Below are positions 4,786 through 6,199 of a stretch of 6,199 bases of DNA, piece after piece. The first letter of the stretch is position 1, and each line of letters starts with the position of its first letter. The position numbers and the translations under genes were made by a program. The notes beneath the pieces are model-generated. The model was not told where the DNA came from. It made no database searches and saw only the letters and a program-made list of their open reading frames with translations. The DNA lies in NCBI GenBank assembly GCA_964362645.1, contig CAYIFC010000036.1, positions 1-6,199 on the forward strand. Reading direction: 5' to 3'. The DNA is from CAYIFC01 sp964362645 (GTDB lineage Bacteria > Patescibacteriota > Minisyncoccia > Phycocordibacterales > JACOZG01).

Positions 4786-6199
4786 ACTCCATTCGCCATT
4801 TCTGCCAGCCGGTGATCAGCCGCAGGCGATCGATAAGTTAGTCAGCGGTTTGGAACGTAATTTGCGCCACCAAACTCTTTTAGGTGTGACGGGTTCGGGC
4901 AAGACCTTTACCATGGCCAACGTCATTAATGCTTACGACAAACCGGTGCTCGTGATCGCGCACAACAAAACTTTGGCGGCGCAGTTGGCGCAGGAGTACC
5001 GCGACTTTTTTCCCGACCACGCCGTCCATTATTTCGTTTCCTACTACGACTACTATCAGCCCGAGGCTTACATCGCCGCTACTGATACCTATATCGAGAA
5101 GGATGCCCAGATTAATAAAGAGATTGATCGCTTGCGCCACGCCTCCACCGCTTCACTCCTCACACGCCGCGATACGATTATCGTTGCTTCCGTTTCGTGC
5201 ATCTATGGTTTGGGTAGTCCAGAGGAGTACAAGGCCGAAAATTTGTTGTTGAGCGAAGGGCAGATTCTTGAGCGCTCGGCTCTAATTCACGGCTTGGTAG
5301 ATCGCCATTACGAGCGTACCAATGCTGATCTCGAGCCTGGAACTTTTCGAGCCATTGGTGGCACGGTGGAGGTGATGCCGCCGGGCGAGGAGTGGATCTA
5401 TGCCTTAGAACTTGGAAGCGACCCCTCTAACTTCGGGGTAGGAAAACTGGAGGCGATTATCCCGATTGATCCGATTACACGCGAAGCGAAGGCGAAGATT
5501 AAAACCGTCGGACTTTTTCCGGCTAAACACTTTGTCACCACGTCCGAGGCGCGCGAGCGGGCGCTTAAGTCGATTGAGAAGGAGCTCGAAGAGCGCTTAA
5601 AATATTTCGACAAAGCTGGTCAGCCACTGGAGGCCGAGCGCATTAAACGCCGGACGCGTTACGATCTTGCGATGATCCGCGAGGTTGGTTACACCAGCGG
5701 GATTGAGAATTATTCGCGCCATCTTTCCGGACGACCAGCCGGCGAGCCGCCGGCTACCTTGCTCGATTACTTCCCACACGATAAGCAAGGTCGGCCAGAT
5801 TTCCTAACCATTATCGATGAGTCGCACGTTACAGTACCTCAAATCGGCGGCATGTTTGCCGGTGACGAAAGTCGAAAGAAAAATTTAATTGATTACGGTT
5901 TTCGTTTGCCGAGCGCGCTGGATAACCGGCCGCTTAAGTCTAAAGAATTTTTTGAGCGTATCGGCCAGGTCATCTATACCTCGGCCACACCCTCAAATCA
6001 CGAGCGTGAAGTAAGCGGGCAAATAGTAGAACAAATTATCCGTCCGACCGGCTTATTGGATCCGGAGTTGTCGATTCGACCAGTAACAGGGACGGAAAAA
6101 TATCCCGGCCAGGTCAAAGATTTTATTACTGAAGCCGTGGCTGAAATCAAGAAAGGTGTAGACGATAACGATGGCGGTCGCCGAATCATTGCCACGACT
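4769..6199 (+). CDS. uvrB: Excinuclease ABC subunit B (5' part, cut by window)
   Basis: Damage-verifying helicase-fold subunit of UvrABC nucleotide excision repair. UvrA loads it on DNA and it then recruits UvrC. The window holds the first 477 codons of a protein usually near 660-680 residues, with no stop before the edge, so the truncation is only the window limit. Visible features are the GDQP motif (15-18), the Walker A sequence GVTGSGKT with Lys45, the aromatic beta-hairpin YYDYYQPEAY (92-101) that clamps DNA, RRDTIIVASVSCIYG near 135-150, GIENYSRHLSGR, the Walker B IDESH with Asp350-Glu351, RLPSALDNRPL, YTSATP and RPTGLLDP. The later helicase motifs and the C-terminal UvrC-binding region lie beyond the edge. 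Relative to E. coli UvrB, Walker B is about 13 residues later, owing to small insertions. The ATG overlaps the tgt end by 17 nt, with no well-placed ribosome site (GGAAGA at 4745-4750 is about 18 nt away). No LexA-like operator was seen nearby. Confidence 0.95.
   Translation, partial: MAKIFKLHSPFLPAGDQPQAIDKLVSGLERNLRHQTLLGVTGSGKTFTMANVINAYDKPVLVIAHNKTLAAQLAQEYRDFFPDHAVHYFVSYYDYYQPEAYIAATDTYIEKDAQINKEIDRLRHASTASLLTRRDTIIVASVSCIYGLGSPEEYKAENLLLSEGQILERSALIHGLVDRHYERTNADLEPGTFRAIGGTVEVMPPGEEWIYALELGSDPSNFGVGKLEAIIPIDPITREAKAKIKTVGLFPAKHFVTTSEARERALKSIEKELEERLKYFDKAGQPLEAERIKRRTRYDLAMIREVGYTSGIENYSRHLSGRPAGEPPATLLDYFPHDKQGRPDFLTIIDESHVTVPQIGGMFAGDESRKKNLIDYGFRLPSALDNRPLKSKEFFERIGQVIYTSATPSNHEREVSGQIVEQIIRPTGLLDPELSIRPVTGTEKYPGQVKDFITEAVAEIKKGVDDNDGGRRIIATT

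Noticed and set aside
5422..5440. ACCCC...GGGGT inverted repeat inside uvrB, a possible hairpin
   Set aside because: The stem is only 5 bp with a 9-nt loop, has no U-tract, and sits inside a continuous uvrB frame. It is probably incidental.

Overview
The window reads as a compact bacterial chromosome segment. It holds four long same-strand genes in overlapping series, preceded by about 350 bp with a small, well-delimited transcription unit. The standard code fits, because no in-frame TGA is needed in any gene. The gene overlaps, the enlarged loops in the tRNA-modification enzyme and the DNA-repair enzyme, and the near absence of Shine-Dalgarno sites at the long genes' starts suggest a small-genome uncultured bacterium, most likely of the Patescibacteria/CPR type. 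That assignment is inference from style, not from a marker gene. No mobile element, CRISPR array, tRNA or rRNA was found.

Layout: bases 1-62 contain nothing I can support. Bases 63-334 form a self-contained unit: a near-consensus sigma70 promoter (TTGACA, 17 bp, TATACT), a perfect 8-bp hairpin just after the predicted transcription start, a 38-codon ORF for a one-helix membrane peptide with a plausible ribosome site, a second hairpin near the ORF's 3' end, and a strong intrinsic terminator. It may be a small protein gene, a structured RNA, or a leader/attenuator for the operon that follows.

Directly after the terminator's U-tract, a full-consensus extended -10 (TGCTATAAT) lies so close to the next gene that transcription should begin at the GTG start codon itself, giving a leaderless mRNA. 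The gene string is: GH57 alpha-amylase-type glycosidase (353-1588); GH15 glucoamylase-type glycosidase (1581-3566, 8-nt overlap); tRNA-guanine transglycosylase tgt (about 3523-4785, start probably inside the GH15 gene); and uvrB (4769 to the window edge, 17-nt overlap, truncated only by the window).

How they may work together: the two glycosidases have complete catalytic motifs and no signal peptides, so they look like a cytoplasmic route that shortens glycogen or maltodextrin (GH57) and releases glucose from chain ends (GH15). tgt (queuosine pathway) and uvrB (nucleotide excision repair) are housekeeping genes that seem to share the transcript without a metabolic link. The points most worth a second look are the small unit at 63-334, the leaderless GTG start, and the altered substrate-recognition loop and insertions in Tgt.
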